Of a DNA stretch of 64,000 nt, positions 21,640-32,746 are shown piece after piece; the first letter of the stretch is position 1; every line of letters begins with the position of its first letter. Position numbers and translations under genes: made by a program. The DNA comes from Brachypterus glaber (taxonomy: Eukaryota; Arthropoda; Insecta; Coleoptera; Kateretidae): assembly GCA_958510825.1 (NCBI GenBank), contig OY294051.1:1116001-1180000 (forward strand), written 5' to 3'. The notes under the pieces are model-generated. The model searched no databases. It was not told where the DNA came from and worked only from the letters and a program-made list of their open reading frames with translations.

Positions 21640-22125
21640 TAATAATATATGTTTATTCCGACCACTAAAGGATTATATACAAAAAAAAATACAAGTGAAA
21701 ATAATAACAAGAACATATAACATAAAACCTAAGTAAAGCATAAGAGGCGTCAGTTAGCGATTACTGGAGATTGCCAGAAGACGTCAGATTCTATTAAGGC
21801 TTTAAGCTAGAGAGTTTTTTACGGCGTAGAGCATCCAAAGAATCTACACGAGCAAGCGCAAATATTTCCGAGGCACTATTATATCTCGGAAGTCGGTGCA
21901 GGATGCGAAAGGCGTCATTAAAACATATACGCAGGGTACGCCATGATGCGGCGGTATGGTTACACCAAAGTTCACCCGAATAGAGATTGTAGCAGTATGT
22001 TTTAAATAAAAAGTTTTTAACAGTTGTTGAACACTTGTTAAATTTTCTTGCTAGCATATTCGCACGAGTACATAAAGATTTGTAATGTCTTTTAATATCC
22101 GAGTTGACACAGTTTGTCGTTAATT
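21640..22125 (-). mobile_element. LINE 3' end, 5'-truncated
   Basis: On the minus strand: an RT C-terminal coding stretch, then about 140 bp of 3' untranslated sequence ending in GGTCGGAATAAACATAT and an (ATT)n tail (plus-strand AAT array 21625-21645). Same family as 52383-52790. No target duplication resolved. Confidence 0.8.
21794..22125 (-). CDS. LINE ORF2 C-terminal fragment
   Basis: In-frame coding similarity starts upstream of the first ATG (22057): NSDIKRHYKSLCTRANML, then ARKFNKCSTTVKNFLFKTYC and NLYSGELW. The end LHRLPRYNSASEIFALARVD is followed by a stop. These are the conserved post-RT blocks of a LINE clade common in insects and other invertebrates (RANMLxRKFxxCS...VKxxLF..YC). 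About 110 codons, no internal stop. The catalytic domain is missing, so it is a dead copy. Confidence 0.85.
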
Positions 22126-23103
22126 ATATGTAGAAAGAAAGCTAACGAAAATGGAGGAATTGTCATTTTTCTATTGCTACAAATAATTTTAAATTTTTTA
22201 GAAATAGTAAACGTGTAGAAAAGGATTAAATTATTATTATTTTAAAAGTCCGTGTTAAAATTTTCGGAAGAGTCAAAAGTCTTGAAAATCTCGCTGATTT
22301 TCGACAATATTTCGAAGAATTCTTATAAGCAAATCATAGAATTTTCGTAGAAAATCTCGAAAGCCTTACAAAAATCTCAGAAGTCCGCGTACAAGTATTT
22401 TGTAGAACCTTTTGATTATTTTGAAATTTGGCACATAATTTTATACATTTAAAAGGAAAAAAATAAGATTTCAAGGCTTTTAAATTTTAGAACTGATACA
22501 AAAAGTACAGTCCATTTTCAACGATTTTTTTACGATTTTTGCGTAATTTTACGATTTTAGGGGTCCGATTGGGACCCTTATAGTAGTTTGATCACCCTTA
22601 TATTATTAGGATGTTGTAGATACACCAGAATAAAAAATAAAAAAAAAAATAAAAAAATAAGGTCCACCCTAGAACAGTATTGTATTGGTTGAAAGGAATT
22701 AATTTGTTTATTAAATCTTTAGATTGATCTTATATTTAATAAGGTGTTTGTATACAATAATTTAAAATCTAATAACAAACGTACTTATTACAAAATGTTA
22801 CGTTTGATTTATTAAAGGTTTAACTGGTAATATTCATTAGAATACCTATCAATGAGTCTATTCAATTTTTTACTGTATTTATATTCGATAAAAACAAGAT
22901 GAGGAGAAACTTTTCAAAACGCATTTTGTCCAATTTGGAGGGATATGAGGAAAACTAACGTGTGGTATTATTATGTCACAAGAATAATCATTAATATCTT
23001 TATATTGATAATTATCAAATTATACAAATTTGTATGATTTATGATGATAAAAAGTTAAGGATATTTTGGTTTCTCTGAGAAAAAATAATCGAAAAAACAA
23101 AAA
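22126..23103. other. No gene seen
   Basis: Repetitive-sounding AT-rich text (AAAATCTCGAAAG-like words, 22270-22390) and a palindrome GGGTCCGATTGGGACCC at about 22560. No coding similarity; the missing parts of the adjacent Tc1 transposase were not detected. Confidence 0.35.
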
Positions 23104-23343
23104 TTGGCCTACCGCTGTCTCATTATCTTGTTTAACTGTATTGAAAATGTCTGGGACTTGCTTGGTATAGCAGTAATTAATCGTCAATCAAATTTTCATG
23201 ACGTAAGGAAACTAGCAAGTTCTTCCGAATTTATTTATTTCTTGGATCAAGATCAGTTAAATCGCTTAATTTTAAGTATGCCTCAGCGAGTTAAAATGTT
23301 TATAGTCAACAGAGGTAGAATTACTATTATTACTATTAATTAA
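23104..23343 (+). pseudogene. Tc1-like transposase, C-terminal remnant
   Basis: CIENVWDLLGIAV corresponds to the PIENLWxxLxxxV block that carries the last acidic residue of the DDE triad in Tc1-like transposases. It is followed, after the usual spacing, by LDQDQLNRLILSMPQRVKMF and IVNRGRIT, the standard C-terminal SMPxR...xxxRG block. Upstream, the expected WPxxSPDLN is scrambled by frame shifts (TTGGCCTACCGCTGTCTC), and the DNA-binding and first catalytic segments are missing. The ATG sits inside the domain and is not a start. A dead fragment. Confidence 0.85.
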
Positions 23344-23460
23344 TTTTCAGTTTTCAAAAATTATTTCTCTTTTGTTATATTAAGGAAAAAATTTATTTGT
23401 TTTTAGAAATGACTAGAGAATATGGACATTTTATGATTTTTTTCCTAGACTGTTTGTTTT

Positions 23461-23712
23461 TTCAGGGCCGTAGCGAAGAAGATTTAGTGGGGGGGGGGGG
23501 GGAAGGTCAAAAATTACAACTTTTTTTAGCTTAAAAATACAACTTTTTTCCTCAAGAAAAAAGTTAATGACTAAAAAAAGGTCCTCACCGCCAAAAAAGC
23601 TTAGTCCGTGACAGTTTTTACCCATAAAATATACAACTTTAGTTTTGGATCAATGAAATATACAACTTTTCAAGATAGGTCGGTGGGATGCTCCCCCCAT
23701 AGCTACTGCCCT
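23461..23712 (+). repeat. rep-L copy 1
   Basis: Begins GCCGTAGCGAAGAAG with a run of G; contains GTTAATGACTAAAAAAAGGT and CCTCACCG, shared with 45470-45500. Ends near CCCATAGCTACTGCCCTGAA. Repeated ACAACTTT words. Unknown type, non-coding. Confidence 0.45.
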
Positions 23713-24582
23713 GAATATCCTTAACTTTTTTCGATCAGTTATCTTTAACTTAGCTTTCATGTCACACTAAAAAGTTAAAATTAAAAAGTTTTAAAAAATT
23801 ACACACTTATGTCCAGTAATCGGAATAAACTCAGTTGAAAATAAACACAGAAACATAGGCTTACCGAATAATTTTGCCGAATTATGAGGGAAATTTTTAT
23901 AAAGGTCACTAAATCGAAACATTTGACGACTAATTTGTTACACACAACAATATTGACTATACATATTAACTATAAATATGTATATATGTGTGTTTTTCGA
24001 AGAAAAAACCGATATTCTATTTTTATCTTTTAAGAATACGAAAGTTTTTAATTTTTATTTATCGATAACTTTTTTCCCACCTTACTCGTTTAAATGGAAT
24101 CATTAAAAAAAATCAAGATAAAAAGAAAGAAAAATGTAAATATTTAAAACCTCGCGTCAACGCTAGAATCGACGCGGCGCCTATGCGAGCACTGGAAATT
24201 CGCCGATGACTGCTTATGTCTTATCATCGGATTAATTAAATCATGACTAAGCCATAATATGACCACCCAGTAAACAAGTTTTTTAATAAGCCTATAAAAC
24301 AGTAGATTATTAGTTTAAAAATTAGTCTGGGTCAGGCAGTGTTTAGTTAAGATGATTAGACATTATTTTTATAAATAATACCTTCGCATTCCTTTACATA
24401 CACACAAAACTTTCTTTAATCCAAATATTTTACGCTATTCTTGATGGTGGACCAAGAACTTATCTTTGTAGTTTCTTATTTTTCTTATTTTTCTTCTTTT
24501 TATTTCTGCATCTTCTTTTTTTTTCTTGTTATTTTCCTTTATAGCGGGTTTTCAATCTCCAACTTGATTTAACACAATACAT
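23713..24582. other. No gene seen
   Basis: A short GC-rich pocket (GTCAACGCTAGAATCGACGC, about 24157) and T-rich runs around 24480-24530. Nothing recognisable. Confidence 0.4.
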
Positions 24583-24801
24583 GGGGATTTAGAAATAAGT
24601 TAAAAAATCTTAAGGGGCGATTCTAGGTCCAAAAATATGAAAAAAAGTTCTTAAAATAAAAACTACTTTTCAGATGTACCCTTAGGAGGGTCGTAGCTCC
24701 CTTAGGGCTCATTTCCGGACCAATCTTTATAGGAACTTATTTTCATATTTTTGGATCTGGAATCGGCCCTTAAAATGTTGTAACTTATTTCTGAATCACC
24801 C
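24583..24801. mobile_element. 219-bp foldback element (rep-J type)
   Basis: Arms of about 75 bp: GGGGATTTAGAAATAAGTTA at left pairs with TAACTTATTTCTGAATCACC at right, and TCCAAAAATATGAA pairs with TTCATATTTTTGGA. It shares the GGGGCGATTCT / AATCGGCCC words with 58855-58880 and 47035. Confidence 0.8.
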
Positions 24802-25200
24802 GGTATACAGGATTTAATCTCAAGGAGAGTATGCATTACAAGAGAAATATCAAATAAAATAGTAAGTATAAGTAATAAAAGTTTGATAAAGTACCTGCCT
24901 ACTACGAATACCCACGCCCCCAATAAATAGTAATCAGAAATGGTAAAATATTATACATACGAGAAACATAGTCTAGTAATTAAAGAAATAGCTTATATCT
25001 TTACATACAAAATACATATGTACGTACACCAGAAGTGTCTTATTTGTGATACAATTTTTTTTTATCAAATTACTAAATTTTTATTTTTGAATTTATATCC
25101 TCAAAATATAAGTTATACATACATTAATTTTAAGCTAAGGATAGCTGCTCCAAATACTTACTGAGTTATATCTATATATTTATTAGATTCAAAGTACCTT
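24802..25200. other. No feature seen
   Basis: AT-rich, no supported gene. Confidence 0.35.
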
Positions 25201-25420
25201 ATATAAATACAAATTAAAGTGGTCCACACATCTAACCTTGAGGAATACCATGCATAATTTAGTATTTTATTGTATAGACTAAATATGGCGTCTTTCAAAG
25301 TTTATTACCGACTATGTAATTCTGAAATCACTTCCTATTATAGAATACTAGATTTGTCATGGTATACCCCAAGGTTCATTACTTAGACCACTTTGGTTTG
25401 TATTTATAATACCTAGATAT
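25201..25420. repeat. Inverted repeat built from a LINE RT motif
   Basis: On the plus strand 25361-25414 reads GIPQGSLLRPLWFVFIIP, the LINE RT GVPQGSxLGPLLF motif. On the minus strand 25252-25216 reads GIPQG, a stop, then MCGPL. The two halves form an imperfect stem of about 60 bp around a loop of about 100 bp. The protein is dead; the DNA is a palindrome of RT sequence. Confidence 0.65.
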
Positions 25421-26294
25421 TATGTCTTGGAAACAATAACAACAAATAAAGAATTTTCTTTTGGACGTACAAAAAAGTTTATGTTTATGAGTCAACGCGT
25501 GTTTATTAACTAGATATTCATTAGTTCGGTATGCTAGTGTATTTTTGTTTTCCTTTAGAATAATGAATTGAAATGTCAAGAAAAGTTTTAATATATATGG
25601 TATAATTAATACCCACCTCACGTAATTATTAGAGCTAATTAAAACACAAATTGTATCATATATTATGTAACATAACAGATAAATAAATTCTTTTACGACC
25701 TTCGTAGAAAGCAGAATTTTCTTATTCTCTTTAAATATTAGAAATACAAAAATGATAGTTTACTCCTTTGTTACAAAGTTTACCGATTCAGAATGATATT
25801 TTTCTTTAAAAATTGAAGTTTACAAAACCCCCCTTAAACCTTGGACAATACCTCGACCCTCTTCTCACGTGGAGTAAACATATGTATTTGAAATATACCA
25901 AAAGCTTCGTTTAAGCATTTTTTAATACTAAAACGATTACGGGCAACCTAGAACAATTTTCGTACGTGTATTTTTTATTCGTTTGTAGTATTTTAATAAA
26001 TAAATTTGTATTTTTGCCAACAAATTTGAGGCATTTTTGGCACTATCGCGAAAAATCAAACTTTTCGTACAGATTTGTATATGCAAATTAATAAATTGCT
26101 TATACCTTTTAAACTGTAGCCAATAAAACAGACTCCTTTCTGACGTAAATACAAAGTTTCTTATTAACCATGATAAAAATTGCATGGAAGTAAGGAAAAG
26201 GCGTTTGATTTGCGCATTAAATCATGGAAATAATTATTTAGTTGGCCGGCAGCTACCACATCCATAAATCGTGTACTTCCGCCAATCCTATACA
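25421..26294. other. No feature seen
   Basis: AT-rich; minus-strand frames here are low complexity. Confidence 0.35.
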
Positions 26295-26296
26295 TA

Positions 26297-26470
26297 TACA
26301 GGGTGATTAAAAAAACTACCTCCAAGATAATAATACTTTTCCCAAAACGCTCCCCCCATAAAAAAAACCAAATGTTTCAAAAATTGTTTACTTCGGTTTA
26401 CTTTTTAGTTTCAGATTTTAAAAACGCAATATAAAAAACTACCCTTATGAAGTTATACATGTACTAGAGG
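26297..26470. repeat. Possible transposon end (ACAGGGTGATTAAAAAAACT)
   Basis: The phrase TACAGGGTGATTAAA is a familiar kind of insect transposon terminus. The partner end was not found. Tentative. Confidence 0.25.
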
Positions 26471-26519
26471 GACCGTCAAAAAAGATCTAAAGAGATCTAA
26501 ATCTCTTTAAAGTTTGTTC

Positions 26520-26905
26520 CGTTAGGAGCCATTTTAAGGTCTTACCATACAAAGTAAGGTGGGATTAAAGTTAGGTTTTCTTCTAAGAAAACCTAACCTA
26601 CGACTTAGTGGTGAAAGGAATGATCACTAAATTATCTAACTTTATAAACATAAAACATTTCTGATATTTCATGAAAACAAAATGGATAGATGGATTTTGC
26701 ATTTTTGCATTTTAATGAATTTTCACATTTTTAGATTAAAGTGGCGCATCGCACACGTAATCGTTTAAAATAAACTAGTACGAACTTAGATGAACTGTCA
26801 ATGGTCGCGACCACGTGCTTTAGGGGAAAGAGGAGGGATACGTGATAAGTGGCGTTAGGTTAATTTAGAGTTTGAAAAGGAACGACAAAAGTAGTAAGTT
26901 GGCAT
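26520..26905 (-). repeat. rep-G copy 3 (longest)
   Basis: In reverse it contains all rep-G blocks in order: the CGCGACCA block (about 26806), the AAATCCATCTATCC block (about 26685) and a TTAGGTTTTCTT / AAGAAAACCTAA hairpin (26571-26598). Matches 2475-2900, 17690-17870 and 60590-60860 in part. Confidence 0.65.
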
Positions 26906-27189
26906 ACTATAAACTTAGTTCTATGTTAAATGGAAAGTAGCTTATATTATTCTGGATCACTCTGTATTAACTCGCATCGCATCATTTGCTTTGAACGTCC
27001 TACAGATATTTTAGACGGTGTTTCAGTCAGCATGTTCGCTCGGGCTTACATTCTGCTTCACAGCGATGGATTTCCGCTGGACACGTACAAAAAATGTATA
27101 AGTTCGCGTTTACGGCTATTTATGTAATTTTTATTTTATAAAAATATAAGATTATATATTTATATAAATAAAAATTAAATGAAGCACTA
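26906..27189. other. No supported feature
   Basis: A 65-residue frame at 26930-27127 has no recognisable content. Confidence 0.3.
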
Positions 27190-27410
27190 ATTTTGCAATA
27201 TAATGAAAAAATTCTGTTGGTATTTCTCAAGGTTCTAGGTTTATTTGTTTTTAATACTTTACTATTAAAATCAAACAAAAGGGCCCAAGCCAGGAACCTT
27301 GAGGAATATTAACAGAAATTTAATCAAATAAAGAAACGTCATCTTTATTGACAAATATTTTCGGCTATTTTTAAATAATTTGACAGAAAAAAATGCCTTA
27401 AATGTAAAAG
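27190..27410. repeat. Second RT-motif inverted repeat
   Basis: Plus strand at about 27209 encodes GISQGSRF; the minus strand at about 27315-27260 encodes NIPQGSWLGPFCLI. Arms of about 50 bp pair around a short loop. The right arm continues into a block (ACAGAAATTTAATCAAATAA and onward to about 27410) repeated directly at 27664-27780. Confidence 0.65.
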
Positions 27411-27589
27411 ATATTCATAATTATATAATAACAAGAAGATTTTATAAACATTTCAATTTTTTTTATTTTTCGATATGTTTCTGTTCTATAGATCTAAGCG
27501 TTGCTATTTATCCCTGACTATAATAATTAGCATCATTACAGTTCATTTTATAGAAGGCCTGTATTTTTTGTGTGCCTGTTTTTGTAGTT

Positions 27590-27780
27590 ACTAATTTATC
27601 TTGGTGTCCCTCAAGGTTCGTTGTTTGGGCCACTTTCATTTGTATTTAATAGTATTCTATTCTTGAGGAATACTAACAGAAATTTAATCAAATAAACAAA
27701 CGTTATCTCCATTAACAAATACCGTCGGCCATTTTCTAATAATTTTGCAGAGAAAATGCGCAAAATGTAACAGATGCAAC
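27590..27780. repeat. Third RT-motif inverted repeat plus direct repeat
   Basis: The plus strand at 27604 encodes GVPQGSLFGPLSFVFN. The minus strand through 27780-27658 encodes a dead RT stretch (NGDNVCLF, then a stop and ISVSIPQE). The right part, 27664-27780, repeats 27297-27410. A 92-residue minus-strand frame here is in the wrong phase for RT and is not a gene. Confidence 0.65.
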
Positions 27781-28977
27781 GATGTTTATGGTTATTAGGA
27801 TGAAATTGCACCATAACAATTCTAATTTGCATTATAGGCGCAATTATTACTCGGAGGTATTTCTGAATTTCATAGATAAATACATACATGCGCTGGTATA
27901 TGGTTTTAAATTGAATACAAGGTGTTTTAAAATTTAGAAGGAAACTATAAATGGTGCTATATAAATCGAAATTGATTAGTAATTATGTACAATATGTAGT
28001 TTAAAATACTTTACTAGATAAATTAAATATATGAATAATTTTTGGTAATTTTTACCCTTTTTTCAATTTAACAGTAAAAGTTCTCTCTAATTAAAGTTTA
28101 AGTAGAGTTTAAGTCTTAAACCAACCATAATTCTAAGTCAAAACATACAAATCAGCATTTTCGAATCCATAAAAAGGAACAGTTCTATTAAATTTAAACA
28201 AATTCTTTAAATACCCAATTTCGAAAATCAAAAATATTGAGATCCATAATTTAACGTACGTATACTTATAGTGAAGAGATATTATTTTAAAAAATCAAAT
28301 CAATGATGACTAAAGGTTTGATTTTTTAAAATAAAAATTAAAAAATCTCTTTAAATTGTAAACAATTCACAATAAAGTGACTTGTGACTTTAACGTTTCC
28401 CCTCTACAATATAACTTAAAATATCCCTTTAATTGTACTTAAGTGGGAATTTGATTTCAATTTTCATTTGTATTATCGTTTTTTAAGGAAATAGAATATT
28501 ACTATTCCTTCTTATTTTTTCACAAATAAAGAAAACTGTAATACCAAAAAAGTCGATCAATCGTTATCTAAATGAAATAGGTAGTATGAGCCCTTCAAGA
28601 ACAATTCAGCATAGTGAAGAATGCTGTACTATGTAAATGACCCGCAATAAATAAGAAATAAAGAATTTAACATCTTAGATAAAACCTGAAATCCATAGCT
28701 TACTATATTAAGTGCGGTAGCTTAGCGCTTTTTACACTAAGAAAAATAATATGCAATTTCCGAAGTTAATATTGCTTACCGAAGTTAATATTGCTTAACG
28801 AAGTTGGGTTTGGACTTTTTGGGGTTATGGTTATATTTGGTAATATATCATTATTAGATTGGTTTAAGTTGAATTAGAATATTTTGGTTAAACTGAAAAG
28901 TAAACATAACCTATGTGTTTATTGTTTTGTCAGAATGTTTCGTTATTTCACTTAAAGTACGGTTACAGATTTTACTA
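27781..28977. other. No gene; one small inverted repeat
   Basis: TTTTAAAAAATCAAATC (about 28287) pairs with GGTTTGATTTTTTAAAA (about 28315). GCTTACCGAAGTTAATATT-like words repeat in tandem at about 28757-28805. Otherwise AT-rich. Confidence 0.4.
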
Positions 28978-29379
28978 CCAATGGAGATTTTTCCCGTTAG
29001 ATTAGACAGGGACAAAAGTTCTACCCAAAAAGGATAGAAACATACATACACTCCCACTTCCACCCAACCAAACAAATTCTGTATTTGTTCTTTGTTGAAC
29101 AAATACAATATTTACTTGGCCGGGCGAAAAGTGTAACTATATTAAATAAATTACTGGCGCCATCTAAATTTTAGTAGAATTTTCTTATTCTACAGATTCA
29201 CATTAGCTATGTTCGTTCCTGCCGCTCACTGCTACACTTTCCGGCCAACCAAATAAATACTGTATTTGTTGTATGAAAAACAAATACAGTATTTATTTGG
29301 TTGGCTGGAAAGTGTAGCACAAATGAGATAGGGTAGACGTCTTTTGTTTCATAATTCTAGTTGTAAAGAGCTCCATTGG
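28978..29379. mobile_element. rep-E twin-hairpin element, copy 1 (402 bp)
   Basis: Ends CCAATGGAGAT and CTCCATTGG are short inverted repeats. Inside are two related hairpins in tandem: a weaker one (about 29062-29125, loop near TTCTTTGTTGAAC) and a very strong one (29231-29318) whose arms GCTACACTTTCC...CTGTATTTG pair over about 40 bp with one or two mismatches. A GTAGAAT/ATTCTAC hairpin lies between them. Whole copy repeated at 37799-38213. No transposase. Confidence 0.85.
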
Positions 29380-29477
29380 TTCGACCACACGTAACCATAG
29401 CATTCCGAAATCAAACGGTAAATACCAAACGTATGACCAAAACTTTGGTAACTTAAACGAGAAGCCTTTATTAGTTA

Positions 29478-29602
29478 TTTGCGCTTCAAGTATAGGTAAG
29501 TGAATTTTTCTGTATGAGGTCGTATTTTGTGGACCAAAGCGGAGCTGAGGTCCATAAACACGACCGAAGACAGAAAAAAACTTACCTACGAGTAGCGCAT
29601 TA
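29478..29602. mobile_element. 125-bp foldback element
   Basis: The left arm (TGCGCTTCAAGTATAGGTAA, TTTTTCTGT, GGTCGTATTT, TGGACC) pairs in order with the right arm (GGTCCA, AAACACGACC, ACAGAAAAA, ACTTACCTACGAGTAGCGCA). About 60-bp imperfect stem with almost no loop. Confidence 0.8.
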
Positions 29603-30230
29603 CGTTTTTCTCACTACAAAATAGTTAAAAACTTATTTTATTAATAATATTTTTGACATTTATATGTGTGACAATTCAAGAAATCATTTTTTTATGGAAT
29701 CACTCTATAAAATTACAAATAGTAGTCTTGTGTCTTGATGTCCCCCTGCGGTAAGTGTAGCACACTTAGTGTATGTACGCTGTTTTGTTTGTATTGATTT
29801 GATCTATCACTAAGTGTGCTCGATATAGTACTTTCCATTACTGTCGACTTTTTAAAATTTAAAAATTTCTTGTCCTCTAAACGTTAAGTAATGTCAACTT
29901 ACCTAGTTAGTAGTGAGAAAAACACTTTTCTACACGCATACAGCGTTTTCTCAGTGTACCCCGAACGGTAGCATAAAAGGCCGATAAGTTCAATTGTCAG
30001 CACACTAACTTGATTTAGTAATATTACTTAAGTCACTTTACTTATCCGACCCAACAATTTTCTTAATGCTGGAAAAATGTCGACGGTTCTCCAACTATCC
30101 CATGGTACCATATTATGGTAGTACCATAATCAAATAATTTATTAGTAATCTAGTCGCTAACAATTTATTTGTTTACGAGGGAAACGAGAAAAGTTTAAAA
30201 TTAAAAAATACCACTTACAATTGTTTTTAA
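29603..30230. other. Decayed inverted-repeat neighbourhood
   Basis: GCACACTTAGTG (about 29759) pairs with CACTAAGTGTGC (29808), and GTTTTTCTCACTAC (29613) with GTAGTGAGAAAAAC (29911). These nest, suggesting one older foldback or two overlapping ones. No gene. Confidence 0.4.
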
Positions 30231-30593
30231 TTGTTTTTAAAATTAAGTCAAAAGTTAAGTCAAAAAACACCAAATAACCATTTTTTTTTGTTCTGTATAT
30301 ATAAGATGGGAGGATGCGTACTTACGTTTCAAACAGTTAATCAATGGGTTCCTGAAACAAAAACAAAACACATTTTAATGAAGTTTTATGTAATTTTTCG
30401 CAATAGTAGTTCAAAAAATACTAGGGCGATTACGGGAAAAAAATTGGCTTTGACTTTAACATCAGTTTCAATAGGAATCTACCAATCAACGTTCCCTATT
30501 TTACTTAAAAGTAGAAAAATGAAACTTTTCGTACAGATACAAAAATACAATCAAATAAAAAATAAATTTCTTATTCTTATTATTACTTTATAA
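30231..30593 (+). CDS. Unrecognised 120-residue open frame
   Basis: One of the longest frames in the window with no transposon similarity I can name. It contains MGGCVLTFQTVNQWVP and TRAITGKKLALTLTSVSIGI. The C-terminal part vaguely suggests a helix-turn-helix, but this is a weak impression. The start is preceded by repeated TTGTTTTTAA words, and the end is lysine- and isoleucine-rich low complexity. Most likely chance or a decayed transposon gene. Confidence 0.15.
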   Translation: MFLKLSQKLSQKTPNNHFFLFCIYKMGGCVLTFQTVNQWVPETKTKHILMKFYVIFRNSSSKNTRAITGKKLALTLTSVSIGIYQSTFPILLKSRKMKLFVQIQKYNQIKNKFLILIITL

Positions 30594-31292
30594 ATAATGT
30601 TTATACTTTAATAAATTCAACTGGTGTTGTTTTTTTTGGTATCATTAAAAAGATATTCAACATTAGTTTCGCTTAAATTTCTTTTACCACATCCCGGAAA
30701 TAATATTTAAATCTTTTATTTACTTCTGCTTTGGATTTAGCCGCATAAATAATTGCCTTTTGTACATTTTTTCAAGATTCCTAAAAGGCATAATCTTTTA
30801 AACATATATCACATTGTGTGTCAAGACAAACAGATTTTTATATAAAAAAATTGTTTTTGTCGGTCTATGTAAAATATATTTTTTTGGAAACAAGATATGA
30901 AGAATGTTCTAAGCTTAGTAAAATCCGTTTTATATAAAACTCGATAAAATAAACTAAATCTAGGGTGAATGTAATTTTGGCGATATGATCAAGTTCTTAG
31001 GTAGACCAAGATGACTTTAAAGTCACCCAAGCAAGACAAAAAAAAACAATCAAATGCACTGAAAATAAAAGTCAAAGATGCGATTAGTTAAATTCAAGTT
31101 ACTTTTTAAATACTTATCTTATTATTATTTGTAATATGTAAAATGACAGTCAATCAGGTTGATTCTCGTGCAACATATGGATTATAATGATATGCAGTTT
31201 CTACACAATGAAATGGTGCACGGGAATACCAGCTCTTGAGTTAATGTAAATGACCTTGCGATTTTTGCCAATATTGCCAAAATAGCAATATC
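30594..31292. other. No feature seen
   Basis: AT-rich; a GCCAATATTGCCAAAATAGC imperfect repeat sits at about 31267. Confidence 0.35.
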
Positions 31293-31300
31293 GTTTGCGC

Positions 31301-31849
31301 CAAAGAACTTTTACCTCAAGAAGTAATTTCAGACTAATGTTTATGAAGGTGTCATCTTTTTGTTTGTTTCCTTACTAACAGAAACGAGATACAGCTTTCT
31401 GGTGTAAAATGTAGATGTCGCTAGTCGACTTTCAGGCTACCTAGTAGCGATGTTGCGTAGTTTCCACCTTATCATGAATTCAAATCATTATACTTAAATT
31501 AAAAATGTAAAAAACTTTATTGTGTATACTATAATTATGTTTAATAATATAGTATATTTAAATCTATTAAAATTAAAGTACTAGTTCATATAAAACTCAT
31601 ACAGAACTAATGTTTCTTAAAATTTACAATAAAATATCCAAAGTATATGTTTCCAATCGGCAACACTGTACCCCTGCCAGTCATTTTACGACATTAGACT
31701 GTGAGTTTACACATTCTTTCTCTCTCTTTACGCGTACTAAGTGTAAACAATAGTCACTCCCCACCAACCCCTCACCGTAGTTGGTTCACGCTTCAAACAA
31801 AGCATACGGTAGATTTCATCATGTTCCTTCTTGAGGTAAAAGTTCTTTG
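31301..31849. mobile_element. hAT-type MITE family 1, copy 1 (549 bp)
   Basis: TIRs CAAAGAACTTTTACCTCAAG (left) and its complement at right, about 23 bp. Exact 8-bp target duplication GTTTGCGC at 31293-31300 and 31850-31857. The second copy at 55745-56292 has its own, different 8-bp duplication. There is no transposase; a minus-strand frame that runs out of the right end (31737-31979) is not a gene. The two copies are nearly identical, so activity was recent. Confidence 0.95.
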
Positions 31850-31857
31850 GTTTGCGC

Positions 31858-32487
31858 ACCAGAATTGACCTGAATTTATCATAAATGTCAAAATTATCAA
31901 AAGCACAATGTGTAATAAAAATGTCCCTAATAGTCATTTTTAAACCACTGATAATAGCTGACTTGATCCATTTTTTCACTCAGATTCTGCATCGAGTAAA
32001 AAAATAAAAAAACAGTTGCGAAGAACATACAATAAATTACAAAGCTTATCTCCCATATGAATATCAATCAAAGCACTGCAATGGCTAGAGATTAGTAGTT
32101 CTTTTATTTTCGAGAGATTTAATCTAAAAGCAGAAGAAGAAGTTCACTTAACCGCTAACTGTTATAAATATCTGAAATAAATTCCAGTGTCAGCAACTAG
32201 TAATGTGACATGACTTTTTGACGAGCGTATCATTAAATAGATTTTCTTTTGAATATTCTGCCAGGCTAATGCTATTTGTCGTAAGTTACTACAATTTTTT
32301 TTTTTCGTTTTTTTATTTTTTTTTTATTTTTTATGTTTTATTTTTATGCTTCAAACAACTCATAGTAACCACATATTTAAATTATTATTATTTTAAGCCA
32401 TATTATGTCGAATATTTAACATTATAGTGATATTTTTATGAAATAGTCCATCAAAATATCCGTCGTGTATTATTAGAAAATTTTGTT
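31858..32487. other. No feature seen
   Basis: AT-rich with T-runs near 32297-32345. Confidence 0.35.
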
Positions 32488-32634
32488 CTGGGGGTCTATT
32501 CACATTTCGGTGAAATTTATTCACGAGTGAAAGCCAACTTCACAGTAGTTCTTCTGATGATTTGATTGGCCTAGACCGTGTAGCTCCGCCCATATTCATC
32601 GAAATATCCGCTCGAAACCAGAATAGACCCCCTG
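32488..32634. mobile_element. Short MITE of about 147 bp
   Basis: CTGGGGGTCTATTC at left is complemented by GAATAGACCCCCTGG at right, with TTTCGGTGAA and TTCATCGAAA further in. The target duplication is unclear. Confidence 0.65.
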
Positions 32635-32673
32635 GTATATCAAAAATATTTTAACTAGTTTTAAAATATTTTA

Positions 32674-32746
32674 CTTCCACGATAGCCCAGTCGGTAGAGG
32701 ATTCGACTGTTCGGAAAATCTCAGGTTCAAACCCTGGCTGTGAAAG
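32674..32746 (+). tRNA. tRNA-like sequence, degenerate
   Basis: TAGCCCAGTCGGTAGAGG resembles a D-arm/A box and AGGTTCAAACCCTGG is a good T-arm/B box. The ends CTTCCAC and GTGAAAG can pair 6 of 7, but the D and anticodon stems are mismatched and the acceptor spacing is off by a base or two. Probably a tRNA pseudogene or the head of a SINE without recognisable body; a working tRNA is unlikely. Confidence 0.4.

Noticed and set aside
27611..27889. 92-residue minus-strand protein
   Set aside because: Out of phase with the decayed RT similarity in the same DNA.
31737..31979. 80-residue minus-strand frame
   Set aside because: Crosses the right end of a MITE into unrelated flank, so it cannot be an old gene.
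32674..32746. Functional tRNA gene
   Set aside because: A- and B-box words are good, but D and anticodon stems mismatch; kept only as a tRNA-like sequence.
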